39,633 nt of DNA, taken from Marinobacterium zhoushanense. GTDB lineage: Bacteria; Pseudomonadota; Gammaproteobacteria; Pseudomonadales; Balneatricaceae. The notes beneath the pieces were generated by a model. The model searched no databases, was not told where the DNA came from, and worked only from the letters and a program-made list of their open reading frames with translations. Each line of letters starts with the position of its first letter. The stretch's first letter is position 1. A program made the translations under genes and the position numbers. Positions 23,995 to 32,990 of this stretch are shown here, piece after piece. The stretch spans positions 1 through 39,633 of the forward strand of contig NZ_BMIJ01000013.1 in the NCBI RefSeq assembly GCF_014641945.1, given 5' to 3'.

Positions 23995-25827
23995 TCAGTC
24001 GAGCTGCGACAGATCGCGCACTGCGCCCTTGTCGGCAGAGGTAGCCAGCTTGGCGTAGGCTTTCAGCGCGGCGGATACCTTGCGCGGACGCTCATGGGCC
24101 GGTTTCCAGCCCAGCTTGTCCTGCTCGGCCCGGCGAACGGCCAGCTCTTCGTCCGACAGCAGCACATCGATGGTGCGGTTGGGGATATCGATGCGGATGC
24201 GATCGCCGTTACGCACCAGGCCGATGGCGCCACCGGCGGCCGCTTCCGGCGAGGCGTGACCGATCGACAGACCGGAGGTGCCGCCGGAGAAGCGACCGTC
24301 TGTGAGCAGGGCGCAGGCCTTACCCAGCCCCTTGGACTTCAGGTAAGAGGTCGGGTAGAGCATCTCCTGCATACCCGGGCCGCCTTTCGGGCCTTCGTAG
24401 CGGATGATGACGACATCGCCGGCCTTCACCTCGTCGTTGAGGATCTTCTGTACCGCCTCGTCCTGAGATTCCATGACGTTAGCGCTGCCCTCGAACACCA
24501 GAATCGAGTCGTCGACGCCGGCGGTTTTGACTACGCAGCCATCCAGCGCGATGTTGCCATGCAGTACCGCGAGGCCGCCCTCCAGCGAGAACGCGTGTTC
24601 AACCGAACGGATGCAGCCGTTGGCACGGTCACCGTCCAGAGTCGGCCAGCGGGTGGCCTGGCTGAACGCGATCTGGGTCGGGATACCGGCGGGGCCCGCC
24701 CTGTAGAACTCGACCACTTCCGGGCTCGGGTTGCGCATGATATCCCACTGATCCAGCGCGTCCTTCATCGTCGGTGCGTGCACGGTGGGCACGTCGGTGT
24801 GCAGCTTGCCGGCGCGGTCCAGCTCGCCGAGGATCGCCATGATGCCACCGGCACGGTGCACATCCTCGATATGATATTTCTGCGTGTTCGGCGCCACCTT
24901 GCACAGCTGCGGCACCTCGCGGGACAGGCGGTCGATATCCTTCATGGTGAAGTCGATCTCCGCTTCCTGGGCGATCGCCAGCAGGTGCAGAATGGTGTTG
25001 GTGGAACCACCCATGGCGATATCCAGCGTGATCGCGTTCTCGAACGCCTTCAGCCCCACGGAGCGCGGCAGTACGCGCTCGTCGTTACCTTCGTAGTAGC
25101 GCTTGGCCATCTCGACGATGGTGCGTCCGGCGCGCAGGAACAGCTGCTCGCGGTCGGCGTGGGTGGCCACCACGGTGCCGTTGCCCGGCAGCGCCAGACC
25201 CAGCGCCTCGGCCAGGCAGTTCATTGAGTTGGCGGTGAACATGCCGGAGCAGGAGCCGCAGGTGGGACAGGCGGAGCGCTCGACGGCATCGACCAGCTCG
25301 TCCGATGCGGTGGGATCGGCGGCCAGCACCATGGCATCGACCAGGTCCAGCTTGTGGTCGGCCAGCTTGGTCTTGCCTGCTTCCATCGGACCGCCGGAAA
25401 CGAAGATCACCGGGATATTCAGGCGCATCGCCGCCATCAGCATTCCCGGGGTGATCTTGTCGCAGTTGGAGATGCAGACCAGGGCGTCGGCGCAGTGGGC
25501 GTTGACCATGTACTCGACGGAGTCGGCGATGATGTCGCGGCTTGGCAGCGAGTAGAGCATGCCGTCATGGCCCATAGCGATACCGTCGTCGACGGCGATG
25601 GTGTTGAACTCCTTCGCCACACCGCCAGCTTTCTCGATCTCGCGCGCCACCAGCTGTCCCATATCCTTGAGGTGGACGTGGCCCGGTACGAACTGGGTAA
25701 AGGAGTTGGCAACGGCGATGATCGGCTTGTGGAAGTCTTCATCCTTCATGCCGGTGGCACGCCACAGGGCGCGTGCGCCCGCCATATTGCGGCCCGCTGT
25801 TGAGGTCTTGGAACGATACTCTGGCAT
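23995..25827 (-). CDS. ilvD: Dihydroxy-acid dehydratase
   Basis: IlvD removes water from dihydroxy acids in valine, isoleucine and (through valine) leucine and pantothenate synthesis. The 610-residue protein is close in length to E. coli IlvD (616). Iron-sulfur ligands are visible: Cys122 in SNCDKITPGM and Cys in ACPTCGSCSGMF (197, 200, 203). The C-terminal half shows LTDGRFSGGTSGLSIGHASPEAA. It starts at ATG 25827 after a GAGGG. It stands alone, not with ilvC or ilvBN, and is divergent from alanine dehydrogenase. A long open frame on the other strand (24094-25227) is a shadow. Confidence 0.97.
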   Translation of the reverse strand: MPEYRSKTSTAGRNMAGARALWRATGMKDEDFHKPIIAVANSFTQFVPGHVHLKDMGQLVAREIEKAGGVAKEFNTIAVDDGIAMGHDGMLYSLPSRDIIADSVEYMVNAHCADALVCISNCDKITPGMLMAAMRLNIPVIFVSGGPMEAGKTKLADHKLDLVDAMVLAADPTASDELVDAVERSACPTCGSCSGMFTANSMNCLAEALGLALPGNGTVVATHADREQLFLRAGRTIVEMAKRYYEGNDERVLPRSVGLKAFENAITLDIAMGGSTNTILHLLAIAQEAEIDFTMKDIDRLSREVPQLCKVAPNTQKYHIEDVHRAGGIMAILGELDRAGKLHTDVPTVHAPTMKDALDQWDIMRNPSPEVVEFYRAGPAGIPTQIAFSQATRWPTLDGDRANGCIRSVEHAFSLEGGLAVLHGNIALDGCVVKTAGVDDSILVFEGSANVMESQDEAVQKILNDEVKAGDVVIIRYEGPKGGPGMQEMLYPTSYLKSKGLGKACALLTDGRFSGGTSGLSIGHASPEAAAGGAIGLVRNGDRIRIDIPNRTIDVLLSDEELAVRRAEQDKLGWKPAHERPRKVSAALKAYAKLATSADKGAVRDLSQLD

Positions 25828-25877
25828 CTCGGATCCCTCGGTAACTGGGGGTGATCTGTCGTTTGGGAAAGGGTCAG

Positions 25878-25906
25878 ATTATAGCAGATCGCTCCGCCGC
25901 TGTATC
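25878..25906 (-). promoter_or_regulatory. Candidate ilvD promoter
   Basis: On the minus strand a perfect -10 TATAAT (25878-25883) lies 17 bp from a weak -35 GATACA (25901-25906). It is about 50 bp before the ilvD ATG. Confidence 0.55.
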
Positions 25907-26014
25907 CGCCTGGCCGACAGTCGTCGCGGGCGATCGCCTCAGGGCGAAAATAAGGTCTAGACTGCCGGTGAGAGCGGAAAAAGAACCGCAGTTGCAAGAT
26001 GGCAGGAGGTCTAT

Positions 26015-27136
26015 ATGCGTATTGGGGTACCCAAGGAGATAAAAGTACATGAGTACCGCGTTGGCTTGACGCCGATGGGAGTGCGTGAACTGGTGGCGCA
26101 GGGGCATGAGGTGCTGGTGCAATCGAATGCCGGGAGTGCCATCGGCTATGACGACGAAGCCTATCGTCAATCGGGTGCGCAGTTGGTGGCAGACGCCGAG
26201 GCCGTGTTCCGCGAGGCCGAGATGATCGTCAAGGTGAAGGAGCCGCAACTGAACGAGTGCGGTTGGCTAAGTGAGGATCAGCTACTGTTCACCTATCTGC
26301 ACCTGGCGGCGGACCGGCCGCAGACCGATGCCCTCCTGGCCAGCGGTTGTACCGCCATCGCCTATGAAACGGTGGAGGATCGCCACGGCGGCCTGCCGTT
26401 GTTGGCGCCGATGAGCGAGGTGGCCGGGCGGATGGCGGTACAGGCCGGCGCGCACTGTCTGGAGAAGGAGCAGGGCGGCCGCGGCGTGCTGCTCTGCGGC
26501 GTACCCGGTGTCTCCCCCGGCCGGGTGGTAATTGTCGGTGGCGGTGTGGTCGGCAGCCAGGCGGCGCGGGTGGCCCAGGGGATGGGGGCACAGGTGACGA
26601 TACTGGACAAGTCGATTCCGCGCCTGCGCGAGCTGGACGATCTGTTCGGCGGGCGGGTCGGCACCCTGTATTCGACCGGCGAGAATATCCGCCAGCAGGT
26701 GGCCCAGGCCGACCTGGTGATCGGCGCGGTGCTGGTGCCCGGCGCCAGGGCACCTAAACTGGTGACCCGGGAGATGCTGGCGCTGATGCCCCGTGGTGCG
26801 GCGCTGGTCGATGTGGCGATCGACCAGGGCGGTTGTTTCGAAACCAGCCATCCGACCACCCATGCCGATCCGATCTTCGAGGTCGACGGCATCGTCCACT
26901 ACTGTGTCGCCAATATGCCCGGCGCGGTGGCGCGCACCTCGACACTGGCGCTGACCAACGCCACCCTGCCCTACATCGAAGCGTTGGCCGGGCTGGGCTG
27001 GCGCGATGCGCTGCGGCGTGTGCCGGGGCTGGCGCCAGGGCTCAATGTGCACGCGGGGCAGCTGTATTGCGCCGGCGTCGCCGATGCCTTTGGGCTGGAA
27101 CTGGGGGATCTGCAGCGCCTGCTGGCAACCGGTTGA
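26015..27136 (+). CDS. ald: Alanine dehydrogenase
   Basis: Ald reversibly converts L-alanine plus NAD+ to pyruvate and ammonia. The 373-residue protein begins MRIGVPKEIKVHEYRVG. Known active-site positions are conserved at the same numbers as in the Mycobacterium tuberculosis enzyme: Arg15, Lys75, His96 and Asp270. The NAD-binding motif VGGGVVGSQAARVAQGMGA lies at about 174-192. An AGGAGG precedes the ATG. It is divergent from ilvD across 187 bp; both touch pyruvate-derived amino acids, but shared control is not shown. No Lrp-type regulator gene is beside it. Confidence 0.96.
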   Translation: MRIGVPKEIKVHEYRVGLTPMGVRELVAQGHEVLVQSNAGSAIGYDDEAYRQSGAQLVADAEAVFREAEMIVKVKEPQLNECGWLSEDQLLFTYLHLAADRPQTDALLASGCTAIAYETVEDRHGGLPLLAPMSEVAGRMAVQAGAHCLEKEQGGRGVLLCGVPGVSPGRVVIVGGGVVGSQAARVAQGMGAQVTILDKSIPRLRELDDLFGGRVGTLYSTGENIRQQVAQADLVIGAVLVPGARAPKLVTREMLALMPRGAALVDVAIDQGGCFETSHPTTHADPIFEVDGIVHYCVANMPGAVARTSTLALTNATLPYIEALAGLGWRDALRRVPGLAPGLNVHAGQLYCAGVADAFGLELGDLQRLLATG

Positions 27137-27251
27137 GCGCGGGGAAAAGTTCATGCTCGATTCATCTGCCACTGGGTAGATTGGTCACCATAGGCTGGTA
27201 GAACGAGCTGCCAGCCGCTAATCACCGGGGTTATGCCCCAGGGAGGCAAGC

Positions 27252-27845
27252 ATGAACGCTAAATTATTAGCTGCCGGTCTGGCACTGCTCTCGGTGCTGG
27301 GCAGCAGCCAGGTGGTCCAGGCCAGTCCGTTCGAACATCAGCAGCGTCCGATTTTGGAACTCAGTCACTACAAGCATCACGACGGTTATTACAAGTATGA
27401 CCGACACCAGCGTCTGGCGCGGGTGCTGGAAGTGGAGCCGATCTGGCCGAAGCGCGATCGCGACTGCCGTATCGACCGCCACCGTCATGAACGCAGTGAC
27501 TGGGGTGACCGGAGCGATCGGGGCGACCGGGATCGTGCGCGTATCGTCGGTGCGTTGGCCGGCGGCACGGTCGGCAACCTGATCGGCCGTGAGCACGATA
27601 ATGCACTGGTCGGTACCGTTGCTGGAGCGGTGATCGGCTCCGTCGGCGCCGATATCATCGTCAGTCATGACTGGGATCGGCACCGTGGCGAAGAGTGTGT
27701 TCGGGGGCACAAACTGAAGTATCATCAACAACCTGTCGCTTATTGGGTGCGATATATCTATCGCGGCCAGGTATATACGACGCGTACCCGACATCATCCG
27801 GGGCGCTATATCGAGATCGATAAACACTACGGTAGAAGGGGTTGA
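27252..27845 (+). CDS. Exported glycine-zipper protein
   Basis: The 197-residue protein has a signal peptide ending near VVQASP. A basic and acidic stretch rich in His, Arg and Asp follows (about 60-95), then a glycine-zipper segment (RIVGALAGGTVGNLIG ... VGTVAGAVIGSVGA, about 96-132) and a C-terminal domain with conserved aromatic residues (VAYWVRYIYRGQVYTTRT). This resembles outer-membrane 17-kDa-antigen-like 2TM proteins, but there is no lipobox Cys. A GGGAGG precedes the ATG. It is the first gene of a four-gene operon; the PepSY gene begins 4 nt after its stop. The function is unknown; an envelope-stress role is suggested by the neighbours. Confidence 0.8.
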   Translation: MNAKLLAAGLALLSVLGSSQVVQASPFEHQQRPILELSHYKHHDGYYKYDRHQRLARVLEVEPIWPKRDRDCRIDRHRHERSDWGDRSDRGDRDRARIVGALAGGTVGNLIGREHDNALVGTVAGAVIGSVGADIIVSHDWDRHRGEECVRGHKLKYHQQPVAYWVRYIYRGQVYTTRTRHHPGRYIEIDKHYGRRG

Positions 27846-27849
27846 GTCC

Positions 27850-28152
27850 ATGTCGCGTGTGAGGCGGATTGTGCTGGGTTGGCTGAGCGTTATGCTGGTG
27901 GCGGCGATCCCCTCGCTCATGGCGGCGCCAGTGCAGGCGCAAGGGTCACCGGCAGGCCTGCTGCTGGCCCAGAACGCCATCGACCTGAAGCAGGCGGTGG
28001 AGATCGCGCGGCGGGCGTTCGGCGGCGAAGTGGTCAAGGCGGAAGAGGTCGCTCAGGATGGGCGGCGGCTGTTTCAGATCCGCTTGGTCAACAATGGCCG
28101 GGTGCGCGATGTGCTGGTCGACGCTGAGTCCGGCAGGATACTGAACCCCTGA
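27850..28152 (+). CDS. Exported PepSY-domain protein
   Basis: This 100-residue protein has a signal peptide (about 1-31, ending VQAQ) and one PepSY domain (about 41-98: IDLKQAVEIARRAFGGEVVKAEEV ... VRDVLVDAESGRILNP). Small PepSY proteins often sit beside two-component systems and are thought to modulate sensor or protease activity in the periplasm. It begins 4 nt after the glycine-zipper gene and ends 14 nt before the response regulator, all on one strand, so it is almost certainly cotranscribed. Confidence 0.88.
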   Translation: MSRVRRIVLGWLSVMLVAAIPSLMAAPVQAQGSPAGLLLAQNAIDLKQAVEIARRAFGGEVVKAEEVAQDGRRLFQIRLVNNGRVRDVLVDAESGRILNP

Positions 28153-28166
28153 GCGAGGAGGTAGGC

Positions 28167-28856
28167 ATGAAGCTACTGATTGTTGAAGATGATCCCGATC
28201 TGCGCCGCCAGCTCAGCAGTGGCTTGAGCGAGCGCGGCTATACCGTGGAGGAGGCGGGGGATGGCGAAGAGGCGCTCTATCTCGGTCGCGAATACCCCTA
28301 CGACCTGGCGATTGTCGATCTGGGGCTGCCCAAGCTGTCCGGGATCGAGCTGATTCGGCAGTGGCGCACGGAGGAGCGCAACTTCCCGGTCCTGATCCTG
28401 ACCGCACGCGGTGACTGGCAGGACAAGGTGGAGGGGCTTGAGGCCGGCGCCGATGACTACCTGGTCAAACCCTTCCATATCGAAGAGTTGGTCGCGCGCC
28501 TGAATGCGCTGCTGCGGCGTGCGGCGGGGCATGCCCGGCCGCAGTTCGATTTTGGCCCGTTGACCCTGGATACCACGGCGCGCACGGTATCGCTCAACGG
28601 CGAGCCGGTGAAACTGACCAGCTACGAGTACCGCACCCTGGAGTATCTGGTGCTCAACGCCGGCAAAACCGTGTCCAAGACCGAGCTAACCGAGCACCTG
28701 TATCACCAGGACTACGATCGTGATTCCAACGTGCTCGAAGTGTTTATCCGTCGTCTGCGGCAGAAGCTGGATCCCGAGCAGACGCTGCAGCCGATCGATA
28801 CGGTACGCGGGTTGGGTTACCGCTTTGCGCTGAAAGCGACCGACAGCGCTGGATGA
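28167..28856 (+). CDS. OmpR/PhoP-family response regulator
   Basis: The 229-residue DNA-binding regulator has a receiver domain (about 1-118) with Glu7-Asp8-Asp9 acid pocket, phospho-acceptor Asp51 (IVDLGLPKLSG), Thr79 and Lys101 (YLVKPF). Its winged-helix domain (about 127-225) shows KLTSYEYRTLEYLV and DSNVLEVFIRRLRQKL ... IDTVRGLGYRF. It is most like PhoP-type regulators. A GAGGAGG lies upstream of the ATG. Its stop overlaps the kinase start (ATGA), so the pair is translationally coupled. I see no clear PhoP-box before the operon. Confidence 0.93.
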   Translation: MKLLIVEDDPDLRRQLSSGLSERGYTVEEAGDGEEALYLGREYPYDLAIVDLGLPKLSGIELIRQWRTEERNFPVLILTARGDWQDKVEGLEAGADDYLVKPFHIEELVARLNALLRRAAGHARPQFDFGPLTLDTTARTVSLNGEPVKLTSYEYRTLEYLVLNAGKTVSKTELTEHLYHQDYDRDSNVLEVFIRRLRQKLDPEQTLQPIDTVRGLGYRFALKATDSAG

Positions 28857-30220
28857 AACTCGCTTCGCTGATCCCGCGGTCGCTCAAGGCGCGCCTGTTC
28901 TGGGCGTCGGTGGTGCTGTTGCCGGTGGTGATCGTGTTTGCCGCCGCCGCCCTGCAGCGCGCCTTCCACAACAGCCTGGAAGCCTCGGAGGCAAGCCAGG
29001 CGCGGCTGCACGTCTACCTGCTGCTGGGTGAAGCGGAACTGCGCAATGGCCGTATCTGGCTGCCCGACAGCGTGCAGGAGCCGCGCTTCAGCCAGGTGCA
29101 ATCCGGGCTCTATGCCACGGTTCACGCCCGCGGTGGTGAACTGCTCTGGCGCTCGCCCTCATCCGAGCTGCTCTCCGAAGAGCTGATCGCCGAGCTGCCC
29201 AGCAGTCGTCTGGAGCCCGGCCAGACCCTGTTTAATCATCTGGTGGCCGATGGCCTGTTCCTGTTCCAGTATCCGGTTGTCTGGGAGGGGGTGAATGGCG
29301 AACAGCACTTTCTGGTATCGGTGCTGCACTCCGACGAGAGCGTAGGTCAGGAGATGCAGGCGTTTGCCACCCAGCTCTGGGGCTGGCTCGGTGGCGTCTA
29401 CCTGCTGGCGCTGCTGATGCAGTACCTAATCATGCGCTGGGGGCTGAAGCCGCTGGATCGGCTGGCCGAGGACCTGAGCCAGATCGAGCAGGGCCAGGCG
29501 GACAAGCTGAAGGGGGTCTATCCGCTGGAGGTGCAGGCGGTGACCGATAACCTGAACCGGCTGATTGAGAGCGAGCGGCGCCAGCGCGAACGCTATCGCA
29601 ACACCCTGGGAGATCTGGCGCACAGCCTGAAGACCCCGCTGGCGGTGATGCAGGGGGCGGCGAATGAATCGATTGACGGCGAACGCTATCGTCAGCTGGT
29701 CAACGAGCAGACCGGCAGGATGACGCAGATCGTCCAGTACCAGCTCTCCCGTGCGGTTAAGTCGCCGGGCGCGCCGCTGGCGAAGCCGGTAGCGGTTGAG
29801 CCGGTGGTGACGCGCATCCTGTCCGCGCTGGCCAAGGTCTACGCCGACAAGCACATCGCCGTGAGTTCGGAGCTGGAACCCGAGATCAACTTCGCCGGTG
29901 ATGAGCATGACCTGATGGAGCTGCTCGGCAATATTCTGGAAAACGCATTCAAATATGGCCACAGCCAGGTGCTGGTGCGTGGGCGGCAGAGGGATGGCAT
30001 GCTGGTGCTGGAGGTGGCGGATGATGGCCCAGGCGTCAGTGCCGGCCGGCGCCAGACCATCCTCGAGCGCGGTGCACGGCTGGACTCCTCGGCGCCGGGG
30101 CAGGGGATCGGCCTGTCGGTGGCGGTGGATATTCTCAGCAGCTACGGCGGTGCGCTGGAGATCCGGGACAGCGCCGACCTGCACGGCGCGGCCTTCCAGA
30201 TCCAGCTGCCGACACTGTAA
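28853..30220 (+). CDS. PhoQ-like sensor histidine kinase
   Basis: The 455-residue membrane kinase partners the regulator just upstream. It has a first helix at about 14-34, a periplasmic sensor of about 135 residues, a second helix at about 173-195 and a HAMP-like linker. The dimerisation helix has His257 in GDLAHSLKTPLAVMQ, very like PhoQ. The ATPase domain has the N box LLGNILENAFKYG (Asn364), VADDGPGVSAG and GQGIGLSVAVDILSSYGG. The sensor is less acidic than enteric PhoQ, so its signal may differ. It is the last gene of the operon. No strong terminator is seen before the convergent argA. Confidence 0.92.
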   Translation: MKLASLIPRSLKARLFWASVVLLPVVIVFAAAALQRAFHNSLEASEASQARLHVYLLLGEAELRNGRIWLPDSVQEPRFSQVQSGLYATVHARGGELLWRSPSSELLSEELIAELPSSRLEPGQTLFNHLVADGLFLFQYPVVWEGVNGEQHFLVSVLHSDESVGQEMQAFATQLWGWLGGVYLLALLMQYLIMRWGLKPLDRLAEDLSQIEQGQADKLKGVYPLEVQAVTDNLNRLIESERRQRERYRNTLGDLAHSLKTPLAVMQGAANESIDGERYRQLVNEQTGRMTQIVQYQLSRAVKSPGAPLAKPVAVEPVVTRILSALAKVYADKHIAVSSELEPEINFAGDEHDLMELLGNILENAFKYGHSQVLVRGRQRDGMLVLEVADDGPGVSAGRRQTILERGARLDSSAPGQGIGLSVAVDILSSYGGALEIRDSADLHGAAFQIQLPTL

Positions 30221-30277
30221 AAGGCCCGCTGCGCTGCCGCCGCGGCGTTACCGGTTGGCGCTCCCGCACCCTTTGGC

Positions 30278-31618
30278 TCAGAGCTGCTTGAAGAACACCT
30301 TGGAGTTGCGCTGGAAGTTGTACAGCTCCTTTTTCTTGCCAGGCAGAGCGTCCAGCGGCGCGGGTCTGAAACCGCGCTCCAGGAACCAGTGCGCGGTGCG
30401 GGTGGTCAGCACGAACAGCTGGCGCAGGCCCTGAGCCTTGGCGGTCTCCTCGATATGCTCGAGCAGCAGGTCGCCGCGTTCGCCGCCCCGGTACTCGCTG
30501 CTGATCACCACGCAGGCCAGCTCGCCGATCGCCTCGTCAGCGAACGGGTAGAGTGCGGCACAGCCGATGATCGCACCATCGCGCACCACCACGCTGAAAC
30601 GCTCGATCTCCGATTCCAGCAGCTCGCGTGAGCGGCGCACCAGCACCCCTTTCTCCTCCAGCGGCGCGATCAGCTCCAGAATTCCGCCCACATCCTCGAT
30701 ATCGGCGGCGCGCACCTGCTCGTAGGACTCCTTGCTGATCATGGTGCCGGTGCCGTCACGGGTAAACAGTTCGATCAGCAGCGCGCCATCCTGTGCGTGG
30801 CTGACCAGATGGCAGCGGGGGATGCCTTTGTCACAGGCATCGGCGGCGGCCTGCAGCAGACAGGCCATTTCGCTCCAGGGCTGCTCAGGGTCGTTGGCCA
30901 CCCGTGCCGAGTAGTGGTGCACCAGGCGGCGGGCGGTCTCCGCCAGCAGTTCGCTGCGCAGATCGCCGCTGGAATCGTAGATCCCCTCCTGCTGGCCGAA
31001 CAGGATCAGCTTGTCCGCCTTCAGCGCCACCGCCACGCCGGTGGCGACCTCCTCCACCGACATATTGAAGATCTCGCCGGTGGGCGAGTAGCCCAGGTTG
31101 GAGATCAGTACGATGTTGTCCATATCCAGCTGTTGCTTGATCGCCAGATGATCGACCCGGCGCAGCTCACCGGTGTGGCCCATGTCCACACCATCGAGCA
31201 CGCCGAGCGGACGCGCGGTGATGAAGTTGCCGGAGCAGACCCGGATCCGCGCGCCGTGCATCGGCGTGTTGGCCAGCCCCATCGACAGCTGGGCCTCGAT
31301 CTCGGTGCGCACCCGGCCCACCGCCTCGATAACACAACGCAGGCTTTCGCTGTCGGTGACCCGCTGGTCGTGGTGCAGCCGGATCTCCAGCCCCGCCTCG
31401 CGGGTACGCTCGTCGATCTGCGGCCGGGCGCCGTGCACCAGCACCAGACGCACGTCCAGGCTGTTGAGCAGTGCCAGGTCATGCACGATGCTGGCGAGAT
31501 AGCTGTCGTTGATCGCCTCACCGCCCAACATCACCACGAAGGTCTTGCCCCGGTGGGCATGGATGTAGGGGGAGGAGTGGCGAAACCAGTTAACGAAGTC
31601 TTGGGTCGTGTCGTTCAC
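30278..31618 (-). CDS. argA: N-acetylglutamate synthase
   Basis: ArgA acetylates glutamate with acetyl-CoA, the entry to arginine synthesis. The 446-residue protein has an amino-acid-kinase-like domain (about 1-290; VVMLGGEAINDSYLASIVHDLALL) and a C-terminal GNAT acetyltransferase (about 300-446; CVVISSEYRGGERGDLLLEHIEETAKAQGL). The kinase-like part is usually the site of arginine feedback. The start is GTG 31618 and matches the family's N-terminal pattern (VNWFRHSSPYIHAHR). It follows argE on the same strand after a 40-bp gap. The argA-argE neighbourhood resembles that of Pseudomonas. Confidence 0.95.
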   Translation of the reverse strand: MNDTTQDFVNWFRHSSPYIHAHRGKTFVVMLGGEAINDSYLASIVHDLALLNSLDVRLVLVHGARPQIDERTREAGLEIRLHHDQRVTDSESLRCVIEAVGRVRTEIEAQLSMGLANTPMHGARIRVCSGNFITARPLGVLDGVDMGHTGELRRVDHLAIKQQLDMDNIVLISNLGYSPTGEIFNMSVEEVATGVAVALKADKLILFGQQEGIYDSSGDLRSELLAETARRLVHHYSARVANDPEQPWSEMACLLQAAADACDKGIPRCHLVSHAQDGALLIELFTRDGTGTMISKESYEQVRAADIEDVGGILELIAPLEEKGVLVRRSRELLESEIERFSVVVRDGAIIGCAALYPFADEAIGELACVVISSEYRGGERGDLLLEHIEETAKAQGLRQLFVLTTRTAHWFLERGFRPAPLDALPGKKKELYNFQRNSKVFFKQL

Positions 31619-31644
31619 GCGGTCAACCTGTCAGAGGCCCTGAT

Positions 31645-31672
31645 TTAGAGGCAATAGCTTAGAGGCAATAGC
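31645..31672. repeat. 14-bp tandem duplication at the argE stop
   Basis: TTAGAGGCAATAGC occurs twice back to back (31645-31658 and 31659-31672). The second copy holds the last codons and stop of argE (minus strand); the first copy repeats them just downstream. The coding end is unchanged whichever copy is read. Confidence 0.9.
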
Positions 31673-32804
31673 GGGTAATCATCTGCTTGAGTATATCGAT
31701 TGTCGGCTGTATCTGGTCCAGCGCCAGGTACTCGTCGGGTTGATGGGCCTGATCGATGGAGCCGGGTCCCATGACGATGGTATCCATCCCGAGCTGCTGC
31801 AGGAAGGGGGCTTCGGTACCATAGGCTACCGACTGGGCCTTATGCCCGGTCAGCTTCTCGGCCAGGTTCACCAGCTCGCTGCTGGCGGGCGTTTCGAACG
31901 CCGGTATACCGGGGAACAGTGGGCGCGCTTCCAGTTTGACACCAAAACGCTCACCGAACGGCAGCAGCCGCGCGCTGATCGCATCGCGTAGCCCCTCCAG
32001 CGACATCCCCGGCAGCGGGCGCAGGTCGAACTCCAGTTCGCAATGGCCGCAGATCCGGTTCGGGTTATCGCCGCCATGGATGCAGCCGAAGTTCAGGGTC
32101 GGTACATCGACCCGGAAATCGCTGTTGCGATAACGGGATTGCAGCTCGGTGCGAAATGCCGATAGCTCATTCAGGACCTGTTGCATGGCATCCAGTGCGT
32201 TAGCACCGAGCGATGGGTCGGAGGAGTGGCCGGAGCGGCCCTCGATCCGTACCGCCTCCATCATCATCCCCTTGTGCATGCGCACCGGTCTCAGGCTGGA
32301 GGGCTCGCCGATCACCGCTGCCCGTGCCTTGGGCCGACCGGCATCGACCAGTGCGCGGGCACCGGACATGGAGCTCTCCTCGTCGGCCGTGGCGAGGATG
32401 ATCAGCGGACTTTTCAGCGGTTGGTCGACGAAGGCTTTTGCCGCTTCGACGGCCAGTGCCAGGAACCCCTTCATGTCACATGTGCCCAGGCCATAGAGGC
32501 GCTGATCGCGCTCCTCCACCTTGAATGGATCGGAGCGCCACAGCTGCGGATCGCAGGGCACGGTATCGGTGTGTCCCGACAGCACCAGCCCGCCGGGGCC
32601 GGTGCCTAGGGTGGCAATGAGGTTGGCCTTGGTCGGTTCTCCAGGCACCGGCATCACTTCACAGTTGAAGCCCAACGCCTCGAGCCAGGTATGCAGGTGT
32701 TCGATCACGGCCAGATTGCTCTGATCCCAGTCCGGCGTGGTCGAGCTGATAGAGGGCGCGGCGATCAGCTCGCGCAGCATCGTCATCGTATCGGGAAGGG
32801 GCAT
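31659..32804 (-). CDS. argE: Acetylornithine deacetylase
   Basis: ArgE hydrolyses N-acetylornithine to ornithine and acetate in linear arginine synthesis. The 381-residue protein is an M20-family metallo-hydrolase with the expected metal ligands: His78 in SGHTDTVP, Asp110 in TCDMKG, Glu142-Glu143 in ADEESS and Glu167 in IGEPSS, plus a C-terminal His in DQAHQPDEY. A dimerisation insert lies between about 180 and 290. The start ATG has GGAGA upstream. With argA next to it and no argJ in the window, the cell may use the linear (acetate-releasing) route, though ArgJ elsewhere cannot be excluded. Confidence 0.94.
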   Translation of the reverse strand: MPLPDTMTMLRELIAAPSISSTTPDWDQSNLAVIEHLHTWLEALGFNCEVMPVPGEPTKANLIATLGTGPGGLVLSGHTDTVPCDPQLWRSDPFKVEERDQRLYGLGTCDMKGFLALAVEAAKAFVDQPLKSPLIILATADEESSMSGARALVDAGRPKARAAVIGEPSSLRPVRMHKGMMMEAVRIEGRSGHSSDPSLGANALDAMQQVLNELSAFRTELQSRYRNSDFRVDVPTLNFGCIHGGDNPNRICGHCELEFDLRPLPGMSLEGLRDAISARLLPFGERFGVKLEARPLFPGIPAFETPASSELVNLAEKLTGHKAQSVAYGTEAPFLQQLGMDTIVMGPGSIDQAHQPDEYLALDQIQPTIDILKQMITRYCL

Positions 32805-32929
32805 GGCGTGGTCTCCGCTGTTAGAGAGAGTAGTGTGCCGCGGATAACCGGCAGGTTCCAGTATGGATCCTTATGCGCGATGGAACAATTCAGCGGGAGA
32901 GTGGAAGGGCCGTCAGGCGGTCCCTAAAG

Positions 32930-32962
32930 AGCCAGGGGACGAACCGAGTTCGTCTCCTGGCT
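32930..32962 (-). terminator. Long hairpin, probable terminator of the Ala-rich gene
   Basis: A 15-bp stem with one G-T wobble (32930-32944 with 32948-32962, loop CGA) begins about 28 nt past the stop of the minus-strand gene at 32991. On the minus strand it is preceded by TTTTTT but followed only by CTTTAGG, so it is an imperfect intrinsic terminator. It could also act as a transcript-protecting hairpin. Confidence 0.45.
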
Positions 32963-32990
32963 GAAAAAATGCATGTGCGAACGGTCTAAT

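Noticed and set aside
24094..25227. 377-codon plus-strand ORF
   Set aside because: Antisense to ilvD, which is complete and conserved.
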